Origin: Thermodiscus sp.
GTDB lineage: Archaea > Thermoproteota > Thermoprotei_A > Sulfolobales > Acidilobaceae
Assembly (NCBI GenBank): GCA_015523485.1
Contig: WAKH01000030.1
Coordinates: 1-52,798 of the forward strand
Direction: 5' to 3'
DNA length: 52,798 nt
In this document: positions 9,424 to 19,517 of the stretch, piece after piece
How positions within the stretch are numbered: the first letter of the stretch is position 1
How the letters are laid out: each line of letters opens with the position of its first letter
Program-made: the position numbers and the translations under genes
The notes under the pieces: model-generated
The model's input: only the letters and a program-made list of their open reading frames with translations
What the model was told of the DNA's origin: nothing
Database searches by the model: none

Positions 9424-10982
9424 AAGGGGATTATTCTCAGCTCGTATCCTGCTTTCTCGGCTAGCTTTCTCAACCGCTTTACTCTCCTAGCCGTTAGTTT
9501 TGGACTGTAGCGTGGAACCCTAACGATTATCACCCTATCTCTGACTTCTACGCTTGCGTCTGGTAGCATCTTCAGGATGCGTCTCTCGACGTCTTCTATC
9601 TGCTTCTTGCTCTTCTCTCTGACTGGCACGACCATTGTTTGTTCTCCGAACGTGTAGATCTCGTATTCCAGTTCACCGGTTAGGAAGTCTCTCACTTCGA
9701 CTACGGGTCTCGATAGCTCAGCCTCTCTCAACCCGGTTGGTAGCTTTACGGTTATCGATAGCTCGTATACCTTCTCGACTCTACCCTCGTTGATGAATAT
9801 GACAGTATCTATTATGCTGGGTATCATTCCAAGCTCTACTCTGCGTATGAATCTCTGTATGGCGTCTATCGGTGTAGTTGCGTGTACTACGCCGACCATT
9901 CCTATTCCAGCGAGCCTAAGGTCTACGTAGAGTTGGAAGTCCTCGTCGCTCCTTAGCTCGTCGTAGAACGTGTAGTCGGGCCTCGATAGGAGTAGTATAT
10001 CGTGGAGCTCGCCTAGGTCTGCATAGTTCTTGGAGTACTGGGTCACTGTTGAGGGAAGCCTCATGTCCCTCGGAGACTCTATGGTCTTTACAATCTTGCC
10101 CTTGCTCGCGTAGAATTCTGCTAGCGCCTGGGCGAAGGTGGTCTTACCCATACCAGGGGCTCCAGCTATTAGGATACCCTCTGCCCTCTCCATGAGCCTG
10201 TTCAAGAGCTTCTCGGGAATATCGTAGTCTTCAAGCTTCAACTTGACTATTGGTCTGACGGCTGTGATCTCCCAGCCCTCGCTGAGAGGAGGCCTAGTTA
10301 TCACTATCCTATAATCATGTAACTGTACTATTGTTGAGCCAGGCCGGTCGATCTCCACGAATCCATCCTCCAGCAGGGAGGCGGCTTCGATTACCTCTCG
10401 AGCGATCTCCTCCACGTCTTTCCTGGTCAGGGGTTCGCTCGATATGGCTACAAAGGCCCACTTCCCCGGCCTCCCTATCTTGGCCAGAGGGGGTGCTCCC
10501 TCCTTCAAGTGCACGCTCATGGTCTTGTCGGTGAAGAACTCTTCTAGCTTCAGCCTCCTCCTCTTAGCATCGGCTGGGAATATGACTGGTATTCCCATAG
10601 CCCTAGCTGCCTCTAACTGGACCTTGTCGCTTGTGATGAGGGAGGCCCCCGCCTTCCACGCATAGTCTCTCACAAGCTTCTTCACTAGATCCAAGGTTAG
10701 CTCTCTAGGATACCTGATCTCATCATCGACTACTACGACCTCGATTACATCTCCCGAGGAGTCGATTAGCCGGGACAGCTCGCTTAGCCCCGTGAAACCG
10801 TGGGATAGACCCCTCCTAGCCTCGGAGTAGAGGTACTCGACTATCGATTTATGGACAAGTATCCTTCCCGCTATCCGCCCTTCCTGGATTAGACGGCGGG
10901 CCGTGCCGTCAACCACGGCGTCTATATCCACTACGTATAGTCCCTCTCTTTCCACATGCGATCCCCAAACCGTGCCATCCAA
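9420..10982 (-). CDS. PIN-domain / PilT-like ATPase with C-terminal KH-like domain
   Basis: Walker A GAPGMGKTTFAQALAEF, FYDELRSDEDF, GMVGVVHATTPIDAIQRFI. Confidence 0.85.
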   Translation of the reverse strand: MDGTVWGSHVEREGLYVVDIDAVVDGTARRLIQEGRIAGRILVHKSIVEYLYSEARRGLSHGFTGLSELSRLIDSSGDVIEVVVVDDEIRYPRELTLDLVKKLVRDYAWKAGASLITSDKVQLEAARAMGIPVIFPADAKRRRLKLEEFFTDKTMSVHLKEGAPPLAKIGRPGKWAFVAISSEPLTRKDVEEIAREVIEAASLLEDGFVEIDRPGSTIVQLHDYRIVITRPPLSEGWEITAVRPIVKLKLEDYDIPEKLLNRLMERAEGILIAGAPGMGKTTFAQALAEFYASKGKIVKTIESPRDMRLPSTVTQYSKNYADLGELHDILLLSRPDYTFYDELRSDEDFQLYVDLRLAGIGMVGVVHATTPIDAIQRFIRRVELGMIPSIIDTVIFINEGRVEKVYELSITVKLPTGLREAELSRPVVEVRDFLTGELEYEIYTFGEQTMVVPVREKSKKQIEDVERRILKMLPDASVEVRDRVIIVRVPRYSPKLTARRVKRLRKLAEKAGYELRIIPF

Positions 10983-11068
10983 CTATTCTCGGTTGACTCC
11001 AGGCTCTACCCAGACCGTATAAGTTTATCACACCCATGCTATGACGGTTGCTATTCAAATGGGTGTAG

Positions 11069-11944
11069 GTGGTGTTCGACGTCCTAATCACTGGCTCCAT
11101 CCTATATACTGGCCGCGAGATAATCAAGGACGGCTACGTGTATATTAAGAACGGTAAGATAATCGACTATGGCCAGAGCCCTGTCCCCGAGGACTACACT
11201 TACGTCAACCTGATCCTAGGGGGTAGTGGGAGGATCATAGTACCTAGCCTAACAGCTGTGATAGACGCGGTTGCATACCCGCTTAGACTGAACTCCCCAA
11301 GCCTCAAAGAGAGGGTGGAGCTCTACGGGAAGATACCGCCCTCGGAGGCTGTAACCCTATCACTGCCAGCCGTATACGAGGCACATATGGCTGGGATAGG
11401 CCATGTAATAATTGAATACACTAGTCTAGAGCTACCCAACACGCTCCGGTCTCTTATCGGAGGCAAGTATGGGCTAGCCTATCCCTCCTGCATCGGTAAG
11501 CCTCCGGGAGAACCGCCAAGCGTGATAACAATATATGGAGAGGGTTGCGGCGACTCCGGTCAAATTGAGGTAAGGGATGGAAGCGGTTATGTTGGTGGAG
11601 AGAGGGTTCTAGCGTTATTCAGCCGGGCTACATACTCTAGGCTAGACGGTGATCCCCTCACAGAGAGTAACAGGCTTAGGGAGGCTATTGGCTTGAAGCC
11701 AGCTGCTATAGGGAAGAATGAGAGGGCTGAGATAGCAGTCTACAACGCTTCCCGCCCTCCGGGCATGTTCCTCGACAAGGCGGGGGAGGACGTGATAAGA
11801 AGGATATACGTCTCGGGTGCTAGGCTTGAGACGCTAATGGTTGGAGACGCTATACTGGTCGATCAAGGAGAGCACCTCTATATTGTGGAGAAGCACTTCT
11901 CCGAGGCCCGGAGAGCCGGGTTAAGGATCTTGGAGCGTCGCTGA
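11069..11944 (+). CDS. Amidohydrolase-like protein, metal ligands apparently lost
   Basis: N-terminal composite domain (DVLITGSILYTGREIIKDGYVYIKNGKIIDYG) but no HxH after it. Confidence 0.55.
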   Translation: MVFDVLITGSILYTGREIIKDGYVYIKNGKIIDYGQSPVPEDYTYVNLILGGSGRIIVPSLTAVIDAVAYPLRLNSPSLKERVELYGKIPPSEAVTLSLPAVYEAHMAGIGHVIIEYTSLELPNTLRSLIGGKYGLAYPSCIGKPPGEPPSVITIYGEGCGDSGQIEVRDGSGYVGGERVLALFSRATYSRLDGDPLTESNRLREAIGLKPAAIGKNERAEIAVYNASRPPGMFLDKAGEDVIRRIYVSGARLETLMVGDAILVDQGEHLYIVEKHFSEARRAGLRILERR

Positions 11945-11994
11945 TCGAGGGCTTCCACATCCCCCGAGTGAAGGGTTCGGGCGTGAACGAACGC

Positions 11995-13188
11995 TCATCC
12001 GCCTATTTCATATTCTGATACTTGGATTCTATATTTTCCTAGGACCTTGCCTAGCTCGTCGTTGAAGATCGCGGGGTCCCCCCGGGGCGTCGGGTCTACA
12101 CCCATCCTACATGCTTCTATCTGCCTACTCACTATATCATAGAGGCCTATCCTATGCACTATCCTCACTACTTCATCCTTATCCATTCCCGAGACAGGCC
12201 TCACCACAGGCAACGTTACTCCGGAACCTATGAGCCTCATATTCCTAACAGTCTGCGTAGCGACCTGGCCTATACTCTCACCAGTCACGAGGGCCTCATA
12301 TCCCTTCTCCACAGCTATCCTCTCGGCCTCCACTAGCATCAACCGCCTCATAACCAGCACCCTATACTTTGGTCTGACATTTGATGCTACCGTGCTGGCA
12401 ACATCCCTGAAATCCACCACGTAGAGTTTGAGCCTTCTACCATGGATCCATTCTCTAGCTAGGGCTTCAGCAGCCTCCATCATTATATTATAGACTTCCC
12501 TCACGCCTATGTCGAAGAAGACGAGGTCCGCCGGGGACCCCCTCTTCATAACTAGCCATGCGGCAGCTGTGGAGTCGAAGCCTCCACTGAATAAGACGAG
12601 GGTGGGCTCCTCGCTCCCCAGGGGTAGACCGCCGGGTCCCTCAATAATCCTATCATAAAGGTATGCCCTGTTCCCCCTAACTTCTACATATGCTATGTAA
12701 TCCGGCCTATGGAGGTCTACACGGTTAGCCCCGAGTTCGAGTAATCTCGCCCCGAGCTCCTTCTCAACGTCTAGGCTCGTGAAGTCGTGAACACCTGTTC
12801 TACGGGCGGTTACTCTGAAAACCTTCCCCTCCACTCTAGGGGCAAAATGCTCCGCTGCCTTCTCCACGAGGTCGTCTAGGCCGTTGAAATCCACGACTTT
12901 GGCGGGGGATGTGGACTTAACCCCGAAAACACGTGCAGCTGATATAGCTGCTTTTTCCGAATCGCTGGGGTCTCTTATCAGGATCCTACCCTGCAGTCTC
13001 TCGACGCGGCCTTCGACTCCACGCCTCCTCATGGCTTCCTCAATGTGCTTGGCGAGTAGCCTCTCGAGCCTCGGCCTCGTATGCCTCCCTTTCACTGCTA
13101 TCTCAGAGTACCGGACTATCACTACCTCCTCCACTATCGCCCCCCGCCTGGAGTAACCGTCTCGGCCGGCATTGATTAACCTGTCCAT
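11995..13188 (-). CDS. thiI: tRNA 4-thiouridine synthase ThiI
   Basis: THUMP-like N-term, PP-loop LVLFSGGFDSTAAAWL. Confidence 0.85.
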   Translation of the reverse strand: MDRLINAGRDGYSRRGAIVEEVVIVRYSEIAVKGRHTRPRLERLLAKHIEEAMRRRGVEGRVERLQGRILIRDPSDSEKAAISAARVFGVKSTSPAKVVDFNGLDDLVEKAAEHFAPRVEGKVFRVTARRTGVHDFTSLDVEKELGARLLELGANRVDLHRPDYIAYVEVRGNRAYLYDRIIEGPGGLPLGSEEPTLVLFSGGFDSTAAAWLVMKRGSPADLVFFDIGVREVYNIMMEAAEALAREWIHGRRLKLYVVDFRDVASTVASNVRPKYRVLVMRRLMLVEAERIAVEKGYEALVTGESIGQVATQTVRNMRLIGSGVTLPVVRPVSGMDKDEVVRIVHRIGLYDIVSRQIEACRMGVDPTPRGDPAIFNDELGKVLGKYRIQVSEYEIGG

Positions 13189-13220
13189 TCAATACCAAGG
13201 GTATAACTGGAGGGTGCGGT

Positions 13221-13670
13221 GTGAAGAGAGTCTCATTCAAGTGGAGGGAGGGGTACCTGGTCCTCGCGGATAATAATGGAGAGCTGGTCGTTGAGGCATC
13301 GAATTCCACGATAACCTTCACTGTGAGAGAGGTGTTGGTTAAGGGGTTATTCGAGGGGTTGAGGGAGTACGTGGAGGGAGGTAGGGGGGAGTGGAAGACT
13401 GTATACATTGACCTCGCGTTTCCACTCAAAGGGAAGCCGAAGCCTGTTGACGTAGCATTTGCCAGGCATGTCGACACGTATGTGGGGGGATTCGGTTTAA
13501 GCTACACAGTTATAGAGGGGGTAGGCCACTATATAACAGTCTATCCTCCTCCAGGAGCCCTCTATGATCATGCAATAATCTACGATGATGGAATAGCCCT
13601 GAGAACCCTGTCTAGGAGGAAAGTCTATATCCTTGAGGAGAATAATACTCGTAAAATCATACTACTATAG
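13221..13670 (+). CDS. Hypothetical protein
   Basis: 149 aa ORF, gene-dense context. Confidence 0.6.
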   Translation: MKRVSFKWREGYLVLADNNGELVVEASNSTITFTVREVLVKGLFEGLREYVEGGRGEWKTVYIDLAFPLKGKPKPVDVAFARHVDTYVGGFGLSYTVIEGVGHYITVYPPPGALYDHAIIYDDGIALRTLSRRKVYILEENNTRKIILL

Positions 13671-13695
13671 CCTGGGCTAGAGGAGGGTCCCTTCC

Positions 13696-14595
13696 TTGAT
13701 AACACGCCTAGAAGTGGATTATGACGCGTTGATGAGACTATCCAGGATAGTGTCTAGGATAAGTAGAGAGGATCTCCGTTTCAACAGCCAAGATCTACCT
13801 GGCTCCATGACTAGAGAAGAAGCAACAATGTTCTACACGATCCTATACTCGATAGATTACGGGCTTGGATTGGAAGAGAAGAAGCGTCTAGCCAACGCCC
13901 TATGGAGTATCCTAGAGGGGAGGGGGTTCAACCATGACTTCCTACTCGGACTAGACGGGAATGGGTTGAACACGCTTCTAAGAGAGTATGGGGTTAGAAT
14001 GCCTAGGCCAGAGTTAAGAGCTATGCTCCTAAGAGACCTCTCCCGTAAGGTTGAGAAGTTATACAATGGATCATACTACGCGGTGGTAGTTGAATCGCGT
14101 GGACAGCTGAGATACAAGAACGGGGGATTCCTTGATAGGCTACAAGACTTCTACGCTTACAGGAGCCCGGCCTATTCTAAGGCATATAGGCTTGCAATCC
14201 AGCTTTACCGTGTTGGAGCCCTGCCAGCCCATGACTTGTGGAATGCTGGCGTGTCGGTTGACTCGGTTCTGGTCGGTCTAGCCGTGAGATATGGCCTTGT
14301 TAGGGTTAGCGACGGTCTCCTCGAGAGGATAGCTCTTGGCACACCATTGGACCCGGAGACTGATAGGGTTCTCCGAGAATATGTTTTCATGGTGTATAGG
14401 CTGGTGGCTCAGGAGGCGGGCGTTGATCCATTCACTCTAGATGGTTTGCTTAGGATCATCTATGATCGATACTGTGATTATAGGTCGGGTCAACCCGGAG
14501 AATTGGCTGGAGAGGACATTGGATGTATGGGTCTGAGGGAACCTCGGCTATGGGTGAGGGACCCCCTCCCCCCACAGGATTCATGGTGGGATTAA
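13696..14595 (+). CDS. Hypothetical protein
   Basis: 299 aa ORF, gene-dense context. Confidence 0.65.
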   Translation: MITRLEVDYDALMRLSRIVSRISREDLRFNSQDLPGSMTREEATMFYTILYSIDYGLGLEEKKRLANALWSILEGRGFNHDFLLGLDGNGLNTLLREYGVRMPRPELRAMLLRDLSRKVEKLYNGSYYAVVVESRGQLRYKNGGFLDRLQDFYAYRSPAYSKAYRLAIQLYRVGALPAHDLWNAGVSVDSVLVGLAVRYGLVRVSDGLLERIALGTPLDPETDRVLREYVFMVYRLVAQEAGVDPFTLDGLLRIIYDRYCDYRSGQPGELAGEDIGCMGLREPRLWVRDPLPPQDSWWD

Positions 14596-14659
14596 TGGCT
14601 GACGGATAATCCAGTTTATCCTCGGCGTGTATAATGTTTAGGGTGGGAGTTGAAGGGTA

Positions 14660-15739
14660 ATGGTGTCAGGAGAACTTGATAGGGTAGAGGAGATCTCAGG
14701 CCAGGGTATCCCGGCCTGGGGGTATGCGCTTGGCGGTCCAAAGGTTGGCTCTGGGCCGGGCGCCGTTACAAGGGGGGCTATGTGGCTCAACCTACCGAGG
14801 GCTGGTACACGCGTCGAGAGGTTACTGTTATCCATTGGTATATTCACTGACCGCGAGATCCGTACACCTATCTCGTGGAAACTCGTAGTGGACGGGGTCT
14901 CGATATCGAGGGAGTTCAGGCCACACTTCGTTGTTGAGACCGATGATGGCTACTATATGAAGGCTATCTATGACGTGAAACCTGTACTGGCAGGTAGGGT
15001 CTTGAGGCAGGAGAGCCATAAGATCCTAGTCTACAGGGACGCTGTTCACCCGATTAGGGTCGCAGACGCCCTCCTCTATGCTAGGTTCGAGAATGAGAAG
15101 GCTAGGTATGCTGTATCCTACTATACTGGCGCAGTTGCACTAGAGCCGGGAGAATACTACAAGGTGGACGCAGACATAGGGAGGGGTTTCGGTGGAAAGA
15201 GGACTGCTGGCGTTATACTTCATTCTCCCTATCACGACGCCGCCTTTGAACTGATAGCAGGTGGTTCAAGGCCGGAGAGAGCCGTAGGCCACGGGGTACA
15301 CTATATCGAAGTCACTGTGCCCTACAAGGGGTCCCCCGTACCAGTATCCCTAAGATACGTTGACCCTGGCTTCAAATTCTACCCGAGGATCGCCGTGCTG
15401 ACAGAGGTTATAGCTACCGAGCTACTAGCTCCTGCACCTGAACCGAGGCTCGTTATCGAGTCCGTTGAGGCCAGTGATACAAGGGTTAGGGTAAAAGGGA
15501 TTGTTGAGAACGTCGGCGACGATGTTCTAGACTCCACAATGCTAGTCGTACTAGCCCTTGGAGCTAGACTCGCTAGGAAGACCATGCCGCCAGTTGATCC
15601 TGGGAAGAGCATCAACTTCTCACTTGAATTCGATATATCGAGGCTCCCGATTAGGCCCTCGAGGGCCAGTATAAGATTGATATGGCGGAGGCTGGGAGAG
15701 ACTAGGCTCGTATCGGAGGAGATACAGATACCCTCCTAG
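14660..15739 (+). CDS. Hypothetical protein, probably beta-rich
   Basis: 359 aa ORF. Confidence 0.65.
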   Translation: MVSGELDRVEEISGQGIPAWGYALGGPKVGSGPGAVTRGAMWLNLPRAGTRVERLLLSIGIFTDREIRTPISWKLVVDGVSISREFRPHFVVETDDGYYMKAIYDVKPVLAGRVLRQESHKILVYRDAVHPIRVADALLYARFENEKARYAVSYYTGAVALEPGEYYKVDADIGRGFGGKRTAGVILHSPYHDAAFELIAGGSRPERAVGHGVHYIEVTVPYKGSPVPVSLRYVDPGFKFYPRIAVLTEVIATELLAPAPEPRLVIESVEASDTRVRVKGIVENVGDDVLDSTMLVVLALGARLARKTMPPVDPGKSINFSLEFDISRLPIRPSRASIRLIWRRLGETRLVSEEIQIPS

Positions 15740-16053
15740 CGGCCCCTCCTAAAAATGTATTCTCGGAGGGGAGGAGCTAGATTATAGCAGTCATGTCCCC
15801 TCTCCAATAATCCCATCTCTATGAGGGCGTCGATCTTTTCCTGGGGGTCCCTCACTCCAAGCCTCTCCAGTTCTTTCAAGGCCCTCAGGTCACCGACGGA
15901 CACGTTCTTGTAGAAGTACTCGAATACTATCCTGAGATCCTTCGGGAGCTTGCGGGCCTTGTCGAGTAATTCGCTGGCCTCGGCTAGGATCTCGTCTACA
16001 CTCATGTATTCCACCCTCAGGTTTATCGGCCCAGTCCTGCAACCGACAACCAA
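15736..16053 (-). CDS. Small hypothetical, possible winged-helix DNA-binding protein
   Basis: 105 aa; ...EKIDALIEMGLLERGHDCYNLAPPLREYIFRRGR. Confidence 0.5.
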   Translation of the reverse strand: MVVGCRTGPINLRVEYMSVDEILAEASELLDKARKLPKDLRIVFEYFYKNVSVGDLRALKELERLGVRDPQEKIDALIEMGLLERGHDCYNLAPPLREYIFRRGR

Positions 16054-16073
16054 TCCGGGGATAGGGGAGGCAG

Positions 16074-16937
16074 GTGGCTAATAGGCTATTGAGGCGGATT
16101 GCCGAGGAGGTCTTAGGGGAGGAGAAGGCCCGGCTGATATGGTCGAGGCTCGACATAGTCGGTGATATAGCTATACTGAAGAGGCCATTGACGGATTCGA
16201 TAACCGTATCTGACCTAGCTAGGGTGGCGGAGGAGCTCGTGAGAAGGCTGCCTTACATTAAGAGTGTTTGGCTCGCGGAATCGCCCGTAGAGGGACCCTA
16301 CAAGACCCGCCGGTTCACACACCTAGCTGGTGAAGAGAGAAGTGAGACCGTATACGTTGAGCATGGATGTAGGTTTAAGGTTGATATAAGGAGGGTATTC
16401 ATAACTCCACGGCTCAACTACGAGCACCTAAGGATTGCTAAGCTGGTCTCTTCGGGGGAGGTTGTAGTTAACATGTTTGCTGGCGCAGGCCTCTTCTCTA
16501 TAATCATAGCGTGCAAATCAAAGCCGAGGAAAGTGTACAGTATTGATATCAATCCAGACGCCTACAGGTACATGGTTGAGAACATAGAGCTGAACAAGGT
16601 AGGAGACACTGTGATCCCAATCCTCGGTGACGCTGCCAAGGTTATAGTAAAGGAACTAGGCGGCGTAGCCGACCGCGTGCTTATGCCACTGCCAGAGCTC
16701 GCCCTTGACTACCTCCCCTACGCGGTTAGGGCTCTAAGGGGTAAGGGAGTGATCCATGTATACCTCCACGTGAGTACGCCTAAGGGAACCGATCCACTTA
16801 AGACCTCTGAACAACTGGTGAGGGATAGGCTCAGAGAGCTAGGAGTGAGGCACGTGGTGCTGGGATCGCGGAAGGTGAGGCCAGTCGCCCCGAGAACCAT
16901 GCAGACAGTAGTTGATGTGGTGGTTGAGAGTGACTAG
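16074..16937 (+). CDS. tRNA (guanine37-N1)-methyltransferase, Trm5/Taw22 family
   Basis: VVNMFAGAGLFSIIIACKS SAM-binding motif; adjacent to taw3. Confidence 0.85.
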   Translation: MANRLLRRIAEEVLGEEKARLIWSRLDIVGDIAILKRPLTDSITVSDLARVAEELVRRLPYIKSVWLAESPVEGPYKTRRFTHLAGEERSETVYVEHGCRFKVDIRRVFITPRLNYEHLRIAKLVSSGEVVVNMFAGAGLFSIIIACKSKPRKVYSIDINPDAYRYMVENIELNKVGDTVIPILGDAAKVIVKELGGVADRVLMPLPELALDYLPYAVRALRGKGVIHVYLHVSTPKGTDPLKTSEQLVRDRLRELGVRHVVLGSRKVRPVAPRTMQTVVDVVVESD

Positions 16938-17538
16938 AAGGAAGCCTTGGGTTAAAGTAAAGGATGATGCCGTGAAATCAATCCTACTTGAGAGAGACGT
17001 GGGTTATCTCGACGTAGGGATAGGGCCGATACTGGAGACACTAAACTCGGTCAAGAACATTGCTACCACCAGCAGCTGCCTTGGCAGGATCGCTATAGTA
17101 GAGGGGATAGTACACTGGGGTCGAGACGAGGATTCGAGGATTGCATACAAGACCCATGGTAAGATAACGCCCGAAGCGATCCTACGCGTGTTATCCAGGG
17201 GGTTCTCCAACCTATGGCTTAAGGCTACGGGCCCAATACTACATGCACGAACGAATAGCCTAGAATGCGCACTACACATGTTATCCAAGGCTAGAGAGAA
17301 CGGTTTCAAGCACAGCGGCATAATCTCTCACGGAACACCCAGCGGCACCGTAGTTGAGTTGATGAGTGCATCACAGCTGTCTACCCCGCTTGTAGTGAAT
17401 GGAGTAGTGGTCATCCGGATGGGCCGTGAATACCTCGAGGCGTTAGCCAACAAGGCCAATAGTACTGTTGAAGAGGGGAGGAGAAGGCTTAGGTCGTTTG
17501 TTGACTCCCTTCTCGCCGATCCAGGCCCCTGCGGATAG
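16912..17538 (+). CDS. taw3: tRNA wybutosine-synthesis methyltransferase Taw3/TYW3
   Basis: ATTSSCLGRIAIVEG, WLKATGPILHARTNSLECALHML, KHSGIISHGTPSGTVVELMS. Confidence 0.85.
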   Translation: MMWWLRVTRRKPWVKVKDDAVKSILLERDVGYLDVGIGPILETLNSVKNIATTSSCLGRIAIVEGIVHWGRDEDSRIAYKTHGKITPEAILRVLSRGFSNLWLKATGPILHARTNSLECALHMLSKARENGFKHSGIISHGTPSGTVVELMSASQLSTPLVVNGVVVIRMGREYLEALANKANSTVEEGRRRLRSFVDSLLADPGPCG

Positions 17539-18535
17539 CCCTCCAGTATATAGATAGGGGACCCCTACCATCACATTCGCCACAGATTTTCTTAGCTAAT
17601 GCAGTTTCACAGTTGTAGGGCCTGTATCTCCGGGCTCTCTCAAGAATTACCTCCGCTAATACACTAGCAGTCGTCCTAGACACTAGTCCTGTGGAGTAAA
17701 GCAGCTCCTCCACGTATTCTTGCGGGGCGTTCACATTGGCTAGAAATGTGACTAGCATATAGAACTCTTCGGGCGTCATTGATTTCTCCGACGCTGATCT
17801 ATCGATTATCTCTTTGATACATGATGGTATCTTCTCCGGGTCAAACTCTCCCAGCACTCCCCAGTCCAGTTTTGACGCCATCTTCCTACCAAGCTCGGCT
17901 AGTTTTGGAAGATCGACCTCGTCATATATGCCAACTATACTCTCTATGTGTTGTCTAACCTTCGCGGCTAGGAAGTTCTTGAAGCTCTGAGCATCCAGGT
18001 AAACCCTGCCACCTAGTAGGAAAGAGTTTACAAGCCTCCACCTTGGTTCCACTAACCTGCTGGCAACAACTAGGTAGTCGCTTAGTGGTAACGAGTACTG
18101 GAGGAGTCGTGGAAGTATGCCACGACGCTTACTGTAGAGCCAGTTTATTGCTAGATTCGAGGGTTCAACCCTGAGACCCAGGGCTCTGGCTAGCGTCATT
18201 ATGCCTGCCCGCGATTCATCCTCCAATAGTTCCCGAACCCTGTCGGCCTCAGCCTCAGCTAGTTTCCTGAGTAGCCTCAGCGATCCTGACTTTGCTACAG
18301 CGGCCAGTGCGGCGTGGAAGGATAGAACCTCTTCCCAGGTATCTCTACCTATCTGTTCAGGGAGTCCCTCCCGTGATAGCGCGGCTTCAAGCCTCTTCTT
18401 TGCTAGGTTGATGGCTTCTTCTGACTCGAGTAGCTCTTCTATCGGCCCGTAATAGTCGATCTCTTTCCTGGCGTATTCGCTTAGCTTTACTGTGAATGGG
18501 TATTTGGCCTGCCACAGCAATTCCTGAGCCTCCAT
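17489..18535 (-). CDS. priL: DNA primase large subunit PriL
   Basis: NWLYSKRRGILPRLLQYSLPLSDYLVVASRL; C-terminal Cys residues consistent with the Fe-S domain. Confidence 0.85.
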   Translation of the reverse strand: MEAQELLWQAKYPFTVKLSEYARKEIDYYGPIEELLESEEAINLAKKRLEAALSREGLPEQIGRDTWEEVLSFHAALAAVAKSGSLRLLRKLAEAEADRVRELLEDESRAGIMTLARALGLRVEPSNLAINWLYSKRRGILPRLLQYSLPLSDYLVVASRLVEPRWRLVNSFLLGGRVYLDAQSFKNFLAAKVRQHIESIVGIYDEVDLPKLAELGRKMASKLDWGVLGEFDPEKIPSCIKEIIDRSASEKSMTPEEFYMLVTFLANVNAPQEYVEELLYSTGLVSRTTASVLAEVILERARRYRPYNCETALAKKICGECDGRGPLSIYWRAIRRGLDRREGSQQTT

Positions 18536-18587
18536 ACTGGAAGGGGGATCACTTGAATATTATGTTCGGAGGGTTTATTGAATATCA

Positions 18588-19445
18588 ATGGGTAACGCCG
18601 GTCGATTTGTTGAGGGACCCGCCTTGTCCGGGGGCGATTGTGGATTCATATGTGAGAAGCTGATGGACAGGCGTTATAGTGAGTGGGTTGCTAGAGCCCT
18701 CAGGAAATGGCTTGATAGGAGGGACCCCTCGTGCTGTTATCATGAGCTTTCAAAGATGGAGCCCGGCTATTATGGTTGGAGTGTTATGGTATCAGACTAT
18801 GAAGAATTCTACAAGAGGATGAGTGGTAGGCGTAAGGTTAGGTTGCCCGAGCCGTTAGCTGAGAGCGGCGTCGATACACTTGTAGCATTAAGGTCTAGGC
18901 GTAGTAGGCGTAGTTATGCTAGGAAGTCGCTGGGTCTGAGAGAGCTCGCTACACTGTTGTACTATACCGTTGGGATCACTGGGAGGGCTTGGTGGGGTGG
19001 CCCTAAGAGGACGTATCCAAGTGCTGGCGGATTGCAGCCTGTTGAGGCTTATGTGGTCTCTCTCAACGTTGATGGTTTAGAGCAGGGAGTATACCATTAT
19101 AATCCCGGCGATCATTCCCTAGAAGAAATCTATACTGGCGATGTAGGGGAGGAACTCTACAGGGCTTGCCTAGACCAGGAGCACGTGCTTGAAGCACCAG
19201 CTAATATTGTATTGACAATTGTTTACTCGAGGACAGCTTCAAAGTACGGGTTAAGGGCCTATAGGTACGCTGTCATGGATGTAGCCTTCGCTGGCGAGAA
19301 CGTCTACCTGGTAAGCGAGGCGCTAGGACTAGCTACTGTTGCTGTCGGCGCATTCTACGATGAAATGCTATGCAATATACTAGGCGTGGATTGTGAATGG
19401 GAGTATCCGATGCTCGTTTTCCCCGTGGGACGGCGGCAATCCTAG
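18588..19445 (+). CDS. SagB-type dehydrogenase / nitroreductase family
   Basis: RSRRSYARKSLGLRELATLLYYTVGIT, RTYPSAGGLQPVEAYVV. Confidence 0.85.
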   Translation: MGNAGRFVEGPALSGGDCGFICEKLMDRRYSEWVARALRKWLDRRDPSCCYHELSKMEPGYYGWSVMVSDYEEFYKRMSGRRKVRLPEPLAESGVDTLVALRSRRSRRSYARKSLGLRELATLLYYTVGITGRAWWGGPKRTYPSAGGLQPVEAYVVSLNVDGLEQGVYHYNPGDHSLEEIYTGDVGEELYRACLDQEHVLEAPANIVLTIVYSRTASKYGLRAYRYAVMDVAFAGENVYLVSEALGLATVAVGAFYDEMLCNILGVDCEWEYPMLVFPVGRRQS

Positions 19446-19517
19446 CCCGAGTTAAAACCCGGATTCAATGCAACGTTAAATTCCGATATATACGATGCAT
19501 ATCATGGTGAAACCTAT

